Assembly (NCBI GenBank): GCA_913060865.1
Contig: CAJXTU010000009.1
Location: 1 to 64,000, forward strand
Direction: 5' to 3'
From: an uncultured Cycloclasticus sp.
GTDB lineage: Bacteria; Pseudomonadota; Gammaproteobacteria; Methylococcales; Cycloclasticaceae
DNA length: 64,000 nt
Below are positions 30,722 to 40,906 of the stretch, piece after piece; the first letter of the stretch is position 1; each line of letters opens with the position of its first letter. The position numbers were made by a program, and so were the translations under genes. Below the pieces are notes generated by a model, which saw nothing but the letters and a program-made list of their open reading frames with translations, was not told the DNA's origin and did no database searches.

Positions 30722-33700
30722 CTTTATATGCCCAACTGCGCCAACCAGCAAACGCAGGGTAATACAGCCCCAACATAATAGGACGAGAATCGATAGCGCT
30801 CATTAACTGCGCGTACCGTTCTAATTGTGCTTTATAACGTATCACTTCATTATCCAAAAATTGGTCTTTATTGTCGTCATCGTGACGACTGGTTTTATAG
30901 TCAATAATCCATCGCTGACCTTGATCGACAAATGTTCTATCTAATCGGCAATGAACGACTTCTCCGTTTAATACGCCGGACAACGCTAATTCAAATTGAC
31001 TACTCTCGTGTTGATTATTTAGAACCCATTGCCCACGTTTATCTTGCAAACAGGACGTTATTATTTGCTTCGTACGGCTTAACGCCTCGTCGATAAAATG
31101 TGGTAATACCCCTGCTTCACACAATAGTTGATGCATAACCTGCTGATCGATAACTTTAGTATCAGAACAACGCTCACCCATCATTTGCATTATTTGGTGG
31201 CACACCGTCCCGATCGATGCCGCCAAATCACCGGCCCAATCAAACTCAACAACATTACTTTTTGAGACGGCGATCACTTTCGTTTCATGAAGATAATCCA
31301 TATAAGAAGACGTAGAATTTTTCGCTTTATTTAAATTTAATTTCTTTATTGAACAGCTAGTTATAGAGTTTTTGTCATTTAAATTATCATCATTAAAATC
31401 AATCACCATCTCATTGCAAATGCTCGGCCACAAAAGACCTAACAGAGTATTACTAGCGGGTTTTTTAGGCTCACCTTTTTTTTCATCAATAGCCAGCGTA
31501 AAACTTAAGTACAACTGTTTTTTTGCGCGGGTTGCAGCGACATAAAGTAAGCGCTGGCTTTCGTGAGTGGATTTTTCTTGTTCAATTTTATTTAAGTAAA
31601 GTCCAATTTGATCATTCCCTTCTACCCCTGTTTGTTTTATAGGCGCAATCAATAACTCTGTCTCTCCGACCTTCTCAGACGGTCGTTCTAACCAAGCCAA
31701 CAGCGCCTTATCATCGTGTCGTGAGCGCCTATCTAAACCCGGCAAAATGACATGATCAAATTCAAGACCTTTAGATTTATGAATAGTCATAATTTGAAGT
31801 GTTTTGGGCGCATTGACATCTGCTGCCGCATACAATTTTTCAACACGATCTTCCAATACATTTATATCAATCGAAAGCTCATTCGATTCCAATTCTGCAA
31901 GGCAATCGAAAAATCGTTCGCTGTCCGATAAATCAACAGTGCTTGATAAACACTCGGGGCCCAGTAAATCACTCCACAAGCCTTTAATAATACCCGTCAG
32001 ACCCATCCGTTCTCGATGCTTCATCGCCCTGTCAAACTGAGTTAATAGGTGAGCAACACTGTCCTGCCCAGCTTCGCTTAAGTTTAATAACCGTTCATTA
32101 GCCTGTAATAACGCCCATATAGTTTCTTCTCGGTAACCATCAAGTAACTGATGCATATCCGTTAAACTTAATGCGCACCAGGGCGCACGCAATACCGACA
32201 GCCAAGCGACACGATCTGCTGGCTGCAAATAAGCTCGGGTTAATGACATTAAATCGATCACCGTTTGGCGTTTATTCAACGGGTCTATATCCGTTGCTTG
32301 ATACTTCACCCCAGCTTTGTTTAACGCGATGACCAGCTCAGATAAGTGACTACGCCCCTTCACAAGCACACCTATCGTTTCGTTCGGTTTATCGTGTTGT
32401 AACTGCTCAATTAATGTTAATAATGACTGCCCTTCAGCCACCCTATCCTTATGCGGGTAATAGTGAACCGCTTGTTGGTCAACATCGTTTGTTTTGAATG
32501 GTGCTGACGCTTTATATGAAATCGCGCCACTAAAAATATTATCTGTGTCAGGCATAACGGCCTTAAACGCTTTATTGACCCAATCAACAATAGGTTTCTG
32601 TGAACGGAAGTTAACAGCTATATTCACCGGCGATATGCGTTGAACCTCACCCAGTCCCTCTTGTTGCGTTTTTAAAAATAAACCCACTTCCGCCTGCCTA
32701 AAACGGTAAATGGACTGCATAGGGTCACCGACCAGAAATAATGTACGCCCGTCGTCATGCTGCCAGCCTGAAACAAGATCTTTCAACAACATAAATTGCG
32801 TTTCCGAGGTGTCCTGAAACTCGTCAACCAATATGTGCTGTAATTGATAATCCAGTTTCAAACCAATGTCGGTTGCACCCGAGGCGTCATGTAATGCATG
32901 TCCCGCCGATAATGATACTTCACAAAAATCAACCTGGCCTGTCTGCTGAAAAACCAGTCGTAAATGTGCTACAGCTCTTGGTAAAATCACTAATAACGCT
33001 TGAATCACCGCCCATTGTTGATCGCTATAGCTTGCGGCCGGTAAACAGCGAAGCCAAGTAAATGCCTCTGTCAGCGAGCTATTGTCTTGCAACGCCAACA
33101 ACAGCGTTTTGAACTGATTTTTCTTCTCGCTAAACAGTGCTTTTTCATCTTTATTTTTGGAATTACTGGGCGCGGGGAAACCTATCTTTGCGTCTGCTTG
33201 TTTACGCCATGTACCCGCTTTGGTCAGAAGAAACTCACTCAGCATTAACCAAGCAGGTAATGATTCGACCGTGCTATTCGACATATCAAACGACTCAGCC
33301 AAGCGGCAAATTGGCGACGATTTATCATTAATATTTGCACACGCAAAATCCAACAAGTGCTTAATTTCGAGCTGTTGCTCGGTACTTATATTTTGAGCAA
33401 TATCGCTCAATACAGCCACTATCGTACGCTGTAAAACGGCTTCTAATACGTTACGCTTTGATGCATCAGGCTGATGACTCATCACGTGCCTTAACCATTG
33501 ATCACGCGATGCTAACATCGCCGACAATAAACCCTCCGCACGGGAAAATTGATTATCAACGTGTGCCAAGAGCGTTCGCATGGCTTGGCCCACTTCATCA
33601 TCGTCATCTAGTTCTTGTAAACTATTTCTAGCCGCCTCAATATACAACGCTTGGCTATCTTGCTGAATAGCCGGTGATGAACCGAATCGTGCTGTTACTG

Positions 33701-34088
33701 GCAGTTGTCTTGCCAGTTGCGCGCAAAGTGAATCGATTGTTTGCACACGTAAACGATTCGGGTTTTGTAACAAATGCCACTGGCAGTCTTCATCGCGTTG
33801 AAGCACCTGCGTTGCCATCAACCAGGTTTCACTCTCAAACTCACTAGTGGGCCGAGGTTTAGTCGCCAACTTTATCGATTCAATAATACGCTGGTGCATT
33901 TCTGCAGCAGCTTTTTTAGTAAAGGTAATCGCTAAAATTTCTTCGGGGTTATTGACCCTCGTTAACAAACGCAAAAAACGTTGTGTTAATAGACTTGTTT
34001 TCCCCGATCCGGCAGGCGCCTGAACGATAAAGGATCGACTAACATCAAGAACCTCTTCACGCTGAGCATGATCTTGTGGCTTACTCAT
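30714..34088 (-). CDS. AddA-like UvrD/Rep helicase-nuclease
   Basis: A 1124-residue double-strand-break repair helicase of the UvrD/AddA family. Seen: Walker A APAGSGKTSLLTQRFLRLL near residue 25, ILAITFTKKAAAEM, Walker B HILVDEFQDTSETQFMLL, IAVNFRSQKPIVDWV, MTIHKSKGLEFDHVILPGL, LLYVAATRAKKQLYL and a C-terminal nuclease motif WIIDYKTSR. It overlaps its partner upstream by eight bases (ATGAGTAA). With that partner it should process DNA ends for recombination, the job of RecBCD or AddAB. I use the ATG at 34088. Confidence 0.9.
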   Translation of the reverse strand: MSKPQDHAQREEVLDVSRSFIVQAPAGSGKTSLLTQRFLRLLTRVNNPEEILAITFTKKAAAEMHQRIIESIKLATKPRPTSEFESETWLMATQVLQRDEDCQWHLLQNPNRLRVQTIDSLCAQLARQLPVTARFGSSPAIQQDSQALYIEAARNSLQELDDDDEVGQAMRTLLAHVDNQFSRAEGLLSAMLASRDQWLRHVMSHQPDASKRNVLEAVLQRTIVAVLSDIAQNISTEQQLEIKHLLDFACANINDKSSPICRLAESFDMSNSTVESLPAWLMLSEFLLTKAGTWRKQADAKIGFPAPSNSKNKDEKALFSEKKNQFKTLLLALQDNSSLTEAFTWLRCLPAASYSDQQWAVIQALLVILPRAVAHLRLVFQQTGQVDFCEVSLSAGHALHDASGATDIGLKLDYQLQHILVDEFQDTSETQFMLLKDLVSGWQHDDGRTLFLVGDPMQSIYRFRQAEVGLFLKTQQEGLGEVQRISPVNIAVNFRSQKPIVDWVNKAFKAVMPDTDNIFSGAISYKASAPFKTNDVDQQAVHYYPHKDRVAEGQSLLTLIEQLQHDKPNETIGVLVKGRSHLSELVIALNKAGVKYQATDIDPLNKRQTVIDLMSLTRAYLQPADRVAWLSVLRAPWCALSLTDMHQLLDGYREETIWALLQANERLLNLSEAGQDSVAHLLTQFDRAMKHRERMGLTGIIKGLWSDLLGPECLSSTVDLSDSERFFDCLAELESNELSIDINVLEDRVEKLYAAADVNAPKTLQIMTIHKSKGLEFDHVILPGLDRRSRHDDKALLAWLERPSEKVGETELLIAPIKQTGVEGNDQIGLYLNKIEQEKSTHESQRLLYVAATRAKKQLYLSFTLAIDEKKGEPKKPASNTLLGLLWPSICNEMVIDFNDDNLNDKNSITSCSIKKLNLNKAKNSTSSYMDYLHETKVIAVSKSNVVEFDWAGDLAASIGTVCHQIMQMMGERCSDTKVIDQQVMHQLLCEAGVLPHFIDEALSRTKQIITSCLQDKRGQWVLNNQHESSQFELALSGVLNGEVVHCRLDRTFVDQGQRWIIDYKTSRHDDDNKDQFLDNEVIRYKAQLERYAQLMSAIDSRPIMLGLYYPAFAGWRSWAYKDA

Positions 34089-36771
34089 TTTCTTCAAGCT
34101 CCACTATCGTCTGCTCGTTAATTCGGCAAAGACTCGTCAAGTCACAATAATTACACGCATCTTTTGTAGGATTTACTCGCGCATCACCCGCCACAAACTC
34201 ATCTGATAGTGACTGCAACACCCTCTTCCAGTGAGTTAATTGATCCGCCCACTGTTGTTCATCGGCTTTACTTTCTTCAAGGTTTTTTAAGCACGAAAAA
34301 AAGTCCTCGCTATCGGTCAAACCAACATATTTCATATCGCCTTTTTTCATCTGAGCAAAACTAATACTACTAACCTGATCACTACCAAACACACTATATA
34401 AAGGAAGTTGCGGCTCATCTGGCCGCTCACCAAACCACTTGGTCAAGGACGTTGAGCCTGTTTTATAATCTATGATTGCGCTTGACCCATCTTGCAATTT
34501 ATCTACCCTATCAATGGCAGTATTCAACTGAAGCTTGCCAACGGTTAGTACTTGTTTCAATTCGGTATGTATTACTTCAAAAGGCTCTCTGTCGCGTTCA
34601 AGCATTAGCCAGTCCAGTAACAACTCTTTTATCCGGCTTTTTTCTAACACGCCAAACCCTGTTCTCAACAACACCGTACGATGGCTCTCTTTATCGACAA
34701 CATCAGAGGCGATTACGTCTACCACGCTGTCTATATCATCAACCGTCATTAAACATAAAGCTTGATGGGTTTTGATCTTTAACCAAACAGCTTCTAAGGC
34801 TCTGTGTACTAAACTACCACGCAAACGCGCATCAATACCTGGAACAGGGTCTTCCATTGCCTTAGCCAATAAACGATAGTGGGCAAACGCTTTAAATGGA
34901 CAAGCCGATTGATCTTTTAAAACACCAACACCACCACGTGTTACCCCTTCATCGCTTAACGTCGGTCCATTGCTATCATCTATAGAACATAGCATTTCAC
35001 CACCAATTCGCTGAGCATATCGATCCACCGGCATCTGATCTAATAACGTTTGCTTATCAAGCAAGGGGAATAATTCAAGTAGCGGACTCATTTTCTGCGG
35101 CGTTTCAGCGGCAAAGCTTGGGTAGCTAAAGACCACTGTTGCAGCAGAAGCTGACCAATGCTTCGTTGTCGTTTTAGCCTGCTGATATTGCAACTCAGCC
35201 GAAGACTGTATTAACCCTTGCTTGCGTTGCTCAATAACCGGTAAAAATGGGCTCGGTTGTGGCATGGGCGGCCAACATTTATCGTGTAAACCACACACCC
35301 ATAAAAAATCAAAGGTTTGCCCTGCCGCTTCCATTAAGCCCATAATTTGTATCGGCACTACCGGCGTTTCTGCTTGAAAAATGCGCTCAGATAACATTCG
35401 CCTTAATGAGCTTAAAGCCGTTTTATAATCAATAACCGTAAACACTGAGTCTAAGGCGGCAAAGCTACGCAAAACATCATCCCACGCTTGGAACACTTGA
35501 TACTCGGTTGAACTTAAAGCCCGTTCACCTTTAACATCAACCGATGTTAACAATGCTCTAAACAAAACGATCCACTCAGAGGGCTTAGCTCGTTTAGGTG
35601 CCTCATCAAGCTGCTGTATCGTTTCTTTTAATGATATTGCCAGTAAGCTGCACAATAGCTGCTTGCCTTCCTTTGGATATAGCTCTTTTTCTAATTGGTG
35701 AATCGAACAGGTTAAAAAGCCTTTTTCACGCAAACTTTTTTCCACACGTGCTCGGTCTCCCCATTCTGCGTGGCCTGCCGTTATAAATTTTGAGCGTAAC
35801 AACATTGTTAATTCACTAAGCGGTAAAGGCTTATTAAAAAACTGAAGCCAACGTAATAATTGTTGAATGGGAGCAAATGAGGATAACGATTGCCCTAATG
35901 AGACGTTGTAAGGTTTGTCAAAAGGCAGCTCAACCGCATAACTAACACTGGGGTAAAAAGCGGCATTAAATGCCGATTCCAAAACGTGCCTAACTGATTG
36001 TAATTCTGGCACCACAATACCAATACTTGAACTAGGTGACTGCTGCAAACGTTCCCTTGCCCACTGCGCCATCAGAGCCATTTCATCTTTAACATCAACC
36101 GCTTCTATAACAACCGCCTTATCATTTGATCGATACGGGATATACTCCGTTAACACACATCCTTTATTCTCAAGCAATGCCCACAAGGCTTTTTGCGTTG
36201 TTGTGTACACATCAAATCCAACCAAAACAATCTGCTTAGGTATTGATAGTAAAGAGGCCTTTATAAGCTCACTCACCAGTTGAATTAACTGAGCCCGATC
36301 TACCCAACCACCGCGTATTAATTTTGCCTTAAATGATTTATGCCAACCGCTAAAGGCTAACAAATCGACATTATCATCAGAATGATTAGAGGCAAACTGA
36401 CCTATACCCCACTGAATACTTAATTGACGCGCCTTACTGGCCGCCTGGGCAGTTGCTGCGATGTTTAATAATGCCGATTCGCTAGACTCACGAATCACCT
36501 GTTCCCATAAAACGAGTGCTTGTTCAGGGGTGAGTAAGCTTTTATTAAACAATGGGTTAATCGCGCTATCATTCGTTTGATCAAACCGCTGTTGCCAGCT
36601 CTGTAATAACCACGAATCAAACGAGATAATAGGAGCCGATGGCCAGGTCACATCGCCCCTATCTAGGTGAGCTTGCGACACCTTCGCGTCTAAGTGACGA
36701 GCCAAACGTTGATTAACCGTTAGAACAACGGCGCCATTTTCTATCGCAGTAAAAACATCAGTAAAATTCAT
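34081..36771 (-). CDS. AddB-like PD-(D/E)XK nuclease (TIGR03623-type DNA repair protein)
   Basis: The 896-residue partner of the helicase. The N terminus ENGAVVLTVNQRLARHLDAK matches the gammaproteobacterial family labelled 'probable DNA repair protein'. A nuclease core is seen near the C terminus (SAIIDYKTGSTSLTKW). Cysteines that could hold an Fe-S cluster, as in AddB, occur as QSACPFKAF and DACNYCDLTSLC. The N-terminal region resembles an inactive helicase. No RecBCD genes are seen in the window, which fits this pair serving in their place, though the rest of the genome is not visible. Confidence 0.88.
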   Translation of the reverse strand: MNFTDVFTAIENGAVVLTVNQRLARHLDAKVSQAHLDRGDVTWPSAPIISFDSWLLQSWQQRFDQTNDSAINPLFNKSLLTPEQALVLWEQVIRESSESALLNIAATAQAASKARQLSIQWGIGQFASNHSDDNVDLLAFSGWHKSFKAKLIRGGWVDRAQLIQLVSELIKASLLSIPKQIVLVGFDVYTTTQKALWALLENKGCVLTEYIPYRSNDKAVVIEAVDVKDEMALMAQWARERLQQSPSSSIGIVVPELQSVRHVLESAFNAAFYPSVSYAVELPFDKPYNVSLGQSLSSFAPIQQLLRWLQFFNKPLPLSELTMLLRSKFITAGHAEWGDRARVEKSLREKGFLTCSIHQLEKELYPKEGKQLLCSLLAISLKETIQQLDEAPKRAKPSEWIVLFRALLTSVDVKGERALSSTEYQVFQAWDDVLRSFAALDSVFTVIDYKTALSSLRRMLSERIFQAETPVVPIQIMGLMEAAGQTFDFLWVCGLHDKCWPPMPQPSPFLPVIEQRKQGLIQSSAELQYQQAKTTTKHWSASAATVVFSYPSFAAETPQKMSPLLELFPLLDKQTLLDQMPVDRYAQRIGGEMLCSIDDSNGPTLSDEGVTRGGVGVLKDQSACPFKAFAHYRLLAKAMEDPVPGIDARLRGSLVHRALEAVWLKIKTHQALCLMTVDDIDSVVDVIASDVVDKESHRTVLLRTGFGVLEKSRIKELLLDWLMLERDREPFEVIHTELKQVLTVGKLQLNTAIDRVDKLQDGSSAIIDYKTGSTSLTKWFGERPDEPQLPLYSVFGSDQVSSISFAQMKKGDMKYVGLTDSEDFFSCLKNLEESKADEQQWADQLTHWKRVLQSLSDEFVAGDARVNPTKDACNYCDLTSLCRINEQTIVELEENE

Positions 36772-36865
36772 CCAACAAGCGTACCAAAATCAGCCTATCA
36801 AATCAGAAAAAAACCATGCCTTAACGCTAAGTAACAACTATAAATTTAGCTCTTAACGCTAGGTT

Positions 36866-37195
36866 TTATTTTTTAACCCAATGTCCACTGGCTTGTTGAA
36901 TATAAAGGCCGGGCTTTGTTTTCTCAATCGCTTTTTGTCCAGCCAGTTGTTCAACGATGGCTAACGACTTACCTACTTTCGCTGCGACTTCGGTGTATTT
37001 CGCTTTACGCTTAGCATTAATATCCTTCATCAACGCCTTTACTTCAGTTGAAGCCGTACCGCTTGGAGCAGCTAAATAGCCAGATGGCGTTTCGCCGACT
37101 AACCCTTTATTTTTGGCACTTTGCAAGTCCAAGGCAAAACCAACGGTAGATACAGTGATCAATAAAACGGCGCATAAACTTAGTAAATATTTCAT
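36866..37195 (-). CDS. ydbL: YdbL-like periplasmic protein (DUF1318)
   Basis: A 109-residue exported protein. The signal peptide is MKYLLSLCAVLLITVSTVGFA. The mature part has DLQSAKNKGLVGETPSGYLA and KALMKDINAKRKAKYTEVA, which match DUF1318/YdbL. In E. coli YdbL helps the YdbH-YnbE bridge work properly. It is the last gene of the ydbH-ynbE-ydbL set, 11 bases after ynbE. Confidence 0.88.
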   Translation of the reverse strand: MKYLLSLCAVLLITVSTVGFALDLQSAKNKGLVGETPSGYLAAPSGTASTEVKALMKDINAKRKAKYTEVAAKVGKSLAIVEQLAGQKAIEKTKPGLYIQQASGHWVKK

Positions 37196-37206
37196 CCTAG
37201 CTCTCC

Positions 37207-37410
37207 TTAAAATAAGCCTGAATCTTCAGATAGTATCGAGTCGAGTTCCTTATCAACCTTTACTCGAATTTCATGTTCAATTTTTACGTTTAAATTAATC
37301 GTAATCGGCTTGTCCGATGCCTCCACTCTAACCGTAGGTGTACAGCCGATGCTTGAAATTAGCACCCAACATACGCCCGTAAGGCCAGCTACACGTAGTA
37401 TTTTATTCAT
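37207..37410 (-). CDS. ynbE: YnbE-like outer-membrane lipoprotein
   Basis: A 67-residue lipoprotein. The signal peptide ends in the lipobox-like SSIGC, with Cys23 as the likely lipidated residue. The mature part CTPTVRVEASDKPITINLNVKIEHEIRVKVDKELDSIL matches YnbE. In E. coli YnbE docks to the C terminus of YdbH to form a bridge between the two membranes. Its place 15 bases after ydbH agrees. Confidence 0.88.
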   Translation of the reverse strand: MNKILRVAGLTGVCWVLISSIGCTPTVRVEASDKPITINLNVKIEHEIRVKVDKELDSILSEDSGLF

Positions 37411-37425
37411 AAAACCTCCTGAATT

Positions 37426-40197
37426 TTATTGGCAAAAGTATTGTTTATTGTTTGGTGTCGCTTTTGACGCCACAAATTTTTCAATTTTAGAATCTATTCC
37501 CGATTGTATCCGCATCACGTCAATCGCGCCTTTTAATCCTACTTCGGTATTCAAGTTTAAATTAATCGTCTGGCCATTTTTAATATCCGGATTTTTACCC
37601 ACGATGGATGACTTCAATAACAGCGTATCCGCATCGTAAACTATTTTGCTATTCAGCGAGCTATAGTTAAAATTTTCTAGCACATCAAGCGTTAATTTAA
37701 ACTGCTCGTTCAAATCGCTACTCTTACTTAACGGTGTCGAATAACGTATTTTTCCACTTTCTACGCTGCGCATCTCACCGTCTAACACCTGCACTTGTCC
37801 GTTTGCGTATCGAATAGGAATATGCCCCGACATTTTTCCCGTGGTATACAGCCCATCCACTTGCTGGGTTTTAATCAGCGCCGATAAATCTATTTGATCC
37901 AGCAGCACGTTGAGTTGAATATCTTTATTGAAATTAATCTCCTCATCACGAATCGCCATGCCGCCGGAAAACACCTTTGCCGTCATCAGCGGTAGTTTTA
38001 AGTGCCAATCACCAGCCTTGTCATAAAGAATACTGTCAAACGTAAGCTCGTTGATTTTAGCGCCCATATTTAATTCAGCCACCGTACCCACCAGTGACGC
38101 TTGTAAAGTATCAAACTTAATGCCCTCGAATTGCGTTGATCGTCGCAAAGGCGAGCTTAACCGCAGCTGAACCCCTTCAAACGTACCCATCGCATTAATG
38201 CCTTGAATGCCTTTAAGCGATACGTCTATGGTCCTAATTTTTGTTTCATTCTCATTTATATCAACCATCAAATGACCCGCAAAGGTGCCCTGCGTAAAAT
38301 CCATGGGAATCACCGAGCTATTCAACCATTGGCGCAGCGTTTTGCTAGACGAAAACGTCTGCTGCCACTGTATCTCTACTTCAGCCTTCTTTTTAATAGC
38401 TCGCCAACTGGCATTTAACAAAGGGTCATTGCAACTATTGGCTAATTTAATCGACGCGGTTTTAATGGCCGCTTTATCTAATTGAATGGTTGATTTTGCG
38501 ATCAACGGCGGAATATAGTGCGTGCCACCCGACATTTCAACGTTCATCGCCGCTGTCGTTATATCAAGCAGCAGTTGATTGTCCTTAAAAGACAGGCTGT
38601 TTTGCAGCGCAAGTGTCTTAATATTGGCATCCTGTAACACCAACCCCTTGCCGTTTAAACCAAACACCATCTTGTTCAATGTTAGCTTGCCATTCGATGA
38701 GCTATCTAAATCAAACTTAATGCGCTGTGGTGGAATATCCAGCACCAACGCGTTTACGTAATAATCATTAAAACGAACCTGACTCAAATCCATACGACTT
38801 TTTGCTAACGGTTCAAGCAGCAAACTTCCGCCTTGTAAACTCACCCGGCTATGCATAACGCCTTTGATCGAATCTAGCGAAAACCCGCTTAAGCCCAATC
38901 GCTCGCCAAGCTTATCAATCGCTATCTTGCCATACAGCGTTAAATAGTTTTTTTTATTAACACCGCGTTCAGATGTAGTCACATCAAGGTCAGACAGACG
39001 TAAATCAATCAACCGTTTATTGCCCTCCAAATAACTCAAGGCCAAATCACCCGCGTCAATTGACATAACCGCATCGGCAGATAGTGCCCCATTGATAACC
39101 AGCGGTTTATTAATCGTCGCCATCAGCGTGTCTGTTTGATCGGCCTTTTTATTGCTCTTTAAATTAACTGCCGGATAAAAAGCCCGGGCAAGGCGCCCTT
39201 TAGCTAGTACTAACGGTACTTTATCCTGTGCTAAGCTGATTTGCCATTGCCCCTTATCAAGCGACGCATCTAGTGTGGCGTTACTCGTTAGTTGGGTATC
39301 GCCCAAGGCCTTAGGAAAACTGACCCGCGCATTGTGTTGCAGCTGACCCTGTATTAACAATTGCGATAAGTCATCGCGCGTAAGTCGCTGTTTAACGGGT
39401 AACGAAACGTTTAGCCAACCGTTTAATTGGCTGTTCTGCACGACTAAACGTTCGCCGTTACTCATCGGCCACTCGACATTCGCCAACGTGTTATTAACCG
39501 TTAATGTTCCGTATAACCAGCCCTCTTTCGTCGTCAGGCTCAATCCAACATCCAACAAAGGTTCTGAACTGGCATCAATAATTTCAAAGTCTATTGTATT
39601 ATCGGGCAACATAACCAAAGTAATATCCGCCTTTAAAAATGGCGTTAATAAAGAGTTATTATCAGCCTGCGCAAAGCTATCCAGATGCGTTGTAGCCGTA
39701 ATTTTAGCCGCTGCAACATCAAGCATAAGGTTATCCAGTTTAATCGCCGGTGCGTCTAACACGAGCGATTGCACCAACAAACGCGCCGTTGGTAAATCTT
39801 GCATCAAAGCAGACGGTAACAACGTTAAGAAATCGAATTCTTCCACCGAGTCGGTATTTTCAGCAGACGCGCGTCGAACCGTAATAGATGACACCTTCAC
39901 GTTATAAGGAACTTCCCCCTCTAAACTAAACCGCACACCACTAATATCGACCTCCGTCTTATCTTTAAGCCTAAAAACCAGCGATTGCAGGCGAATATTT
40001 TTCGTCGTTAAATCATTAAACGACGGACGGGGAAGCTGTAATTCAATCAGTTCAACCCCGTGCTCATTAAAGGTTTTTTTAAGCAAGGCTTCGGCGATCA
40101 AAGGAAATGCAAGGTATACCCCAAACAGTAGGATTGGCAAAAAGATTAATACGCCAAAAAATAAAGAGACAGCTCGATTTTTAAGCATGGGCTTCAA
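37426..40197 (-). CDS. ydbH: YdbH-like AsmA-family intermembrane phospholipid transport protein
   Basis: A 923-residue protein with one N-terminal transmembrane helix (VSLFFGVLIFLPILLFGVYLAF) and a long periplasmic beta-rich region, ending with KIRYSTPLSKSSDLNEQFKL and YDADTLLLKSSIVGKNPD, typical of YdbH. In E. coli YdbH is one of three AsmA-like proteins (with TamB and YhdP) that carry phospholipids to the outer membrane. The downstream ynbE and ydbL genes confirm the assignment. The start ATG at 40197 has no clear upstream promoter; the 300 bases upstream border the cassette array. Confidence 0.9.
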   Translation of the reverse strand: MKPMLKNRAVSLFFGVLIFLPILLFGVYLAFPLIAEALLKKTFNEHGVELIELQLPRPSFNDLTTKNIRLQSLVFRLKDKTEVDISGVRFSLEGEVPYNVKVSSITVRRASAENTDSVEEFDFLTLLPSALMQDLPTARLLVQSLVLDAPAIKLDNLMLDVAAAKITATTHLDSFAQADNNSLLTPFLKADITLVMLPDNTIDFEIIDASSEPLLDVGLSLTTKEGWLYGTLTVNNTLANVEWPMSNGERLVVQNSQLNGWLNVSLPVKQRLTRDDLSQLLIQGQLQHNARVSFPKALGDTQLTSNATLDASLDKGQWQISLAQDKVPLVLAKGRLARAFYPAVNLKSNKKADQTDTLMATINKPLVINGALSADAVMSIDAGDLALSYLEGNKRLIDLRLSDLDVTTSERGVNKKNYLTLYGKIAIDKLGERLGLSGFSLDSIKGVMHSRVSLQGGSLLLEPLAKSRMDLSQVRFNDYYVNALVLDIPPQRIKFDLDSSSNGKLTLNKMVFGLNGKGLVLQDANIKTLALQNSLSFKDNQLLLDITTAAMNVEMSGGTHYIPPLIAKSTIQLDKAAIKTASIKLANSCNDPLLNASWRAIKKKAEVEIQWQQTFSSSKTLRQWLNSSVIPMDFTQGTFAGHLMVDINENETKIRTIDVSLKGIQGINAMGTFEGVQLRLSSPLRRSTQFEGIKFDTLQASLVGTVAELNMGAKINELTFDSILYDKAGDWHLKLPLMTAKVFSGGMAIRDEEINFNKDIQLNVLLDQIDLSALIKTQQVDGLYTTGKMSGHIPIRYANGQVQVLDGEMRSVESGKIRYSTPLSKSSDLNEQFKLTLDVLENFNYSSLNSKIVYDADTLLLKSSIVGKNPDIKNGQTINLNLNTEVGLKGAIDVMRIQSGIDSKIEKFVASKATPNNKQYFCQ

Positions 40198-40498
40198 GTT
40201 TTAAACCCAACCACTAAATTAAACGTGGGTAAGCCGCCATAGCCAAAGGGACTTTTGTTTATGTGAATTAAACCTTTCCTATTCATACCGCCAGCGTACC
40301 AAAAACAGCCTGTTAGCGCAGAAAAATTAAACAACTAAGATGCCGGTTTTTATAAGGCTTTTTGAGTTCGGTTTTAGTGTTTATTTATGTTGAGGAGAGT
40401 CCTACGCCCAGTAACGAGATCAAGCTGGCCGGACCCTTGATTTTTCGCTCTGGGTTTGAGTCACTTACTGGCATTTTTTATCGCGGGTTACTTTTGGG
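40198..40498. other. intergenic flank between ydbH and the cassette array
   Basis: No gene is seen in these 301 bases. The stretch would hold the ydbH promoter on the minus strand, but no hexamer pair stands out. The sequence up to 40498 forms the downstream flank of the last cassette attC site. Confidence 0.5.
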
Positions 40499-40585
40499 TC
40501 TAAACGACCAAGCTCAGATGCCGTAAAAAGCAGAGCGACAATAGGAGCGGCGCTTTTTACGATCAGCTGGAGCGCCTGGTTATGC
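40499..40585 (-). repeat. attC site after higBA (array end)
   Basis: Minus strand: GCATAAC at 40585-40579 and GTTTAGA at 40505-40499, 87 bases. The arms pair well (AACCAGGCGCTCCAGCTG against the rc of CATCTGAGCTTGGTCGTT), and the middle contains GTAAAAAGC/GCTTTTTAC. The higA stop TAA is part of the first box. Confidence 0.85.
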
Positions 40586-40897
40586 CATGTTTTGCACATG
40601 CTTAAAGTCCAGAATGGACTCAATTTCTTTTTTTTCTGTATTTTGAGTTTTATATAACTCCCACCTCATTTGCAAATTTAGCCAGAAATCTGGCGATACA
40701 CCAAAAAATTTACCCAACCGTAAAGCAGTGCTTGGAGTTACACCTCGCTTTTGATTAACTAGCTCGTTAATACGTTGATATGGAACATGAACCGCCTCCG
40801 CAAGCTCACGCTGGGTTATATTCATGGGAACAAGAAATTCTTCTCGTAGCATTTCCCCAGGATGGGTTGGTTCTCTATGTGTTGGAATTCTCATCAT
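40580..40897 (-). CDS. higA: HigA-family antitoxin
   Basis: A 105-residue XRE/Cro DNA-binding antitoxin. Seen: PTHPGEMLREEFLVPMNITQ, then the helix-turn-helix QRELAEAVHVPYQRINELVN, and GKFFGVSPDFWLNLQMRWEL, all typical of HigA. It would bind and neutralise HigB and repress the operon through the inverted repeat at the higB start. It lies nine bases downstream of higB with AAAGG before the start. Its stop codon falls inside the attC box, so the gene fills the cassette completely. Confidence 0.92.
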   Translation of the reverse strand: MMRIPTHREPTHPGEMLREEFLVPMNITQRELAEAVHVPYQRINELVNQKRGVTPSTALRLGKFFGVSPDFWLNLQMRWELYKTQNTEKKEIESILDFKHVQNMA

Positions 40898-40906
40898 ATT
40901 CTGCCT

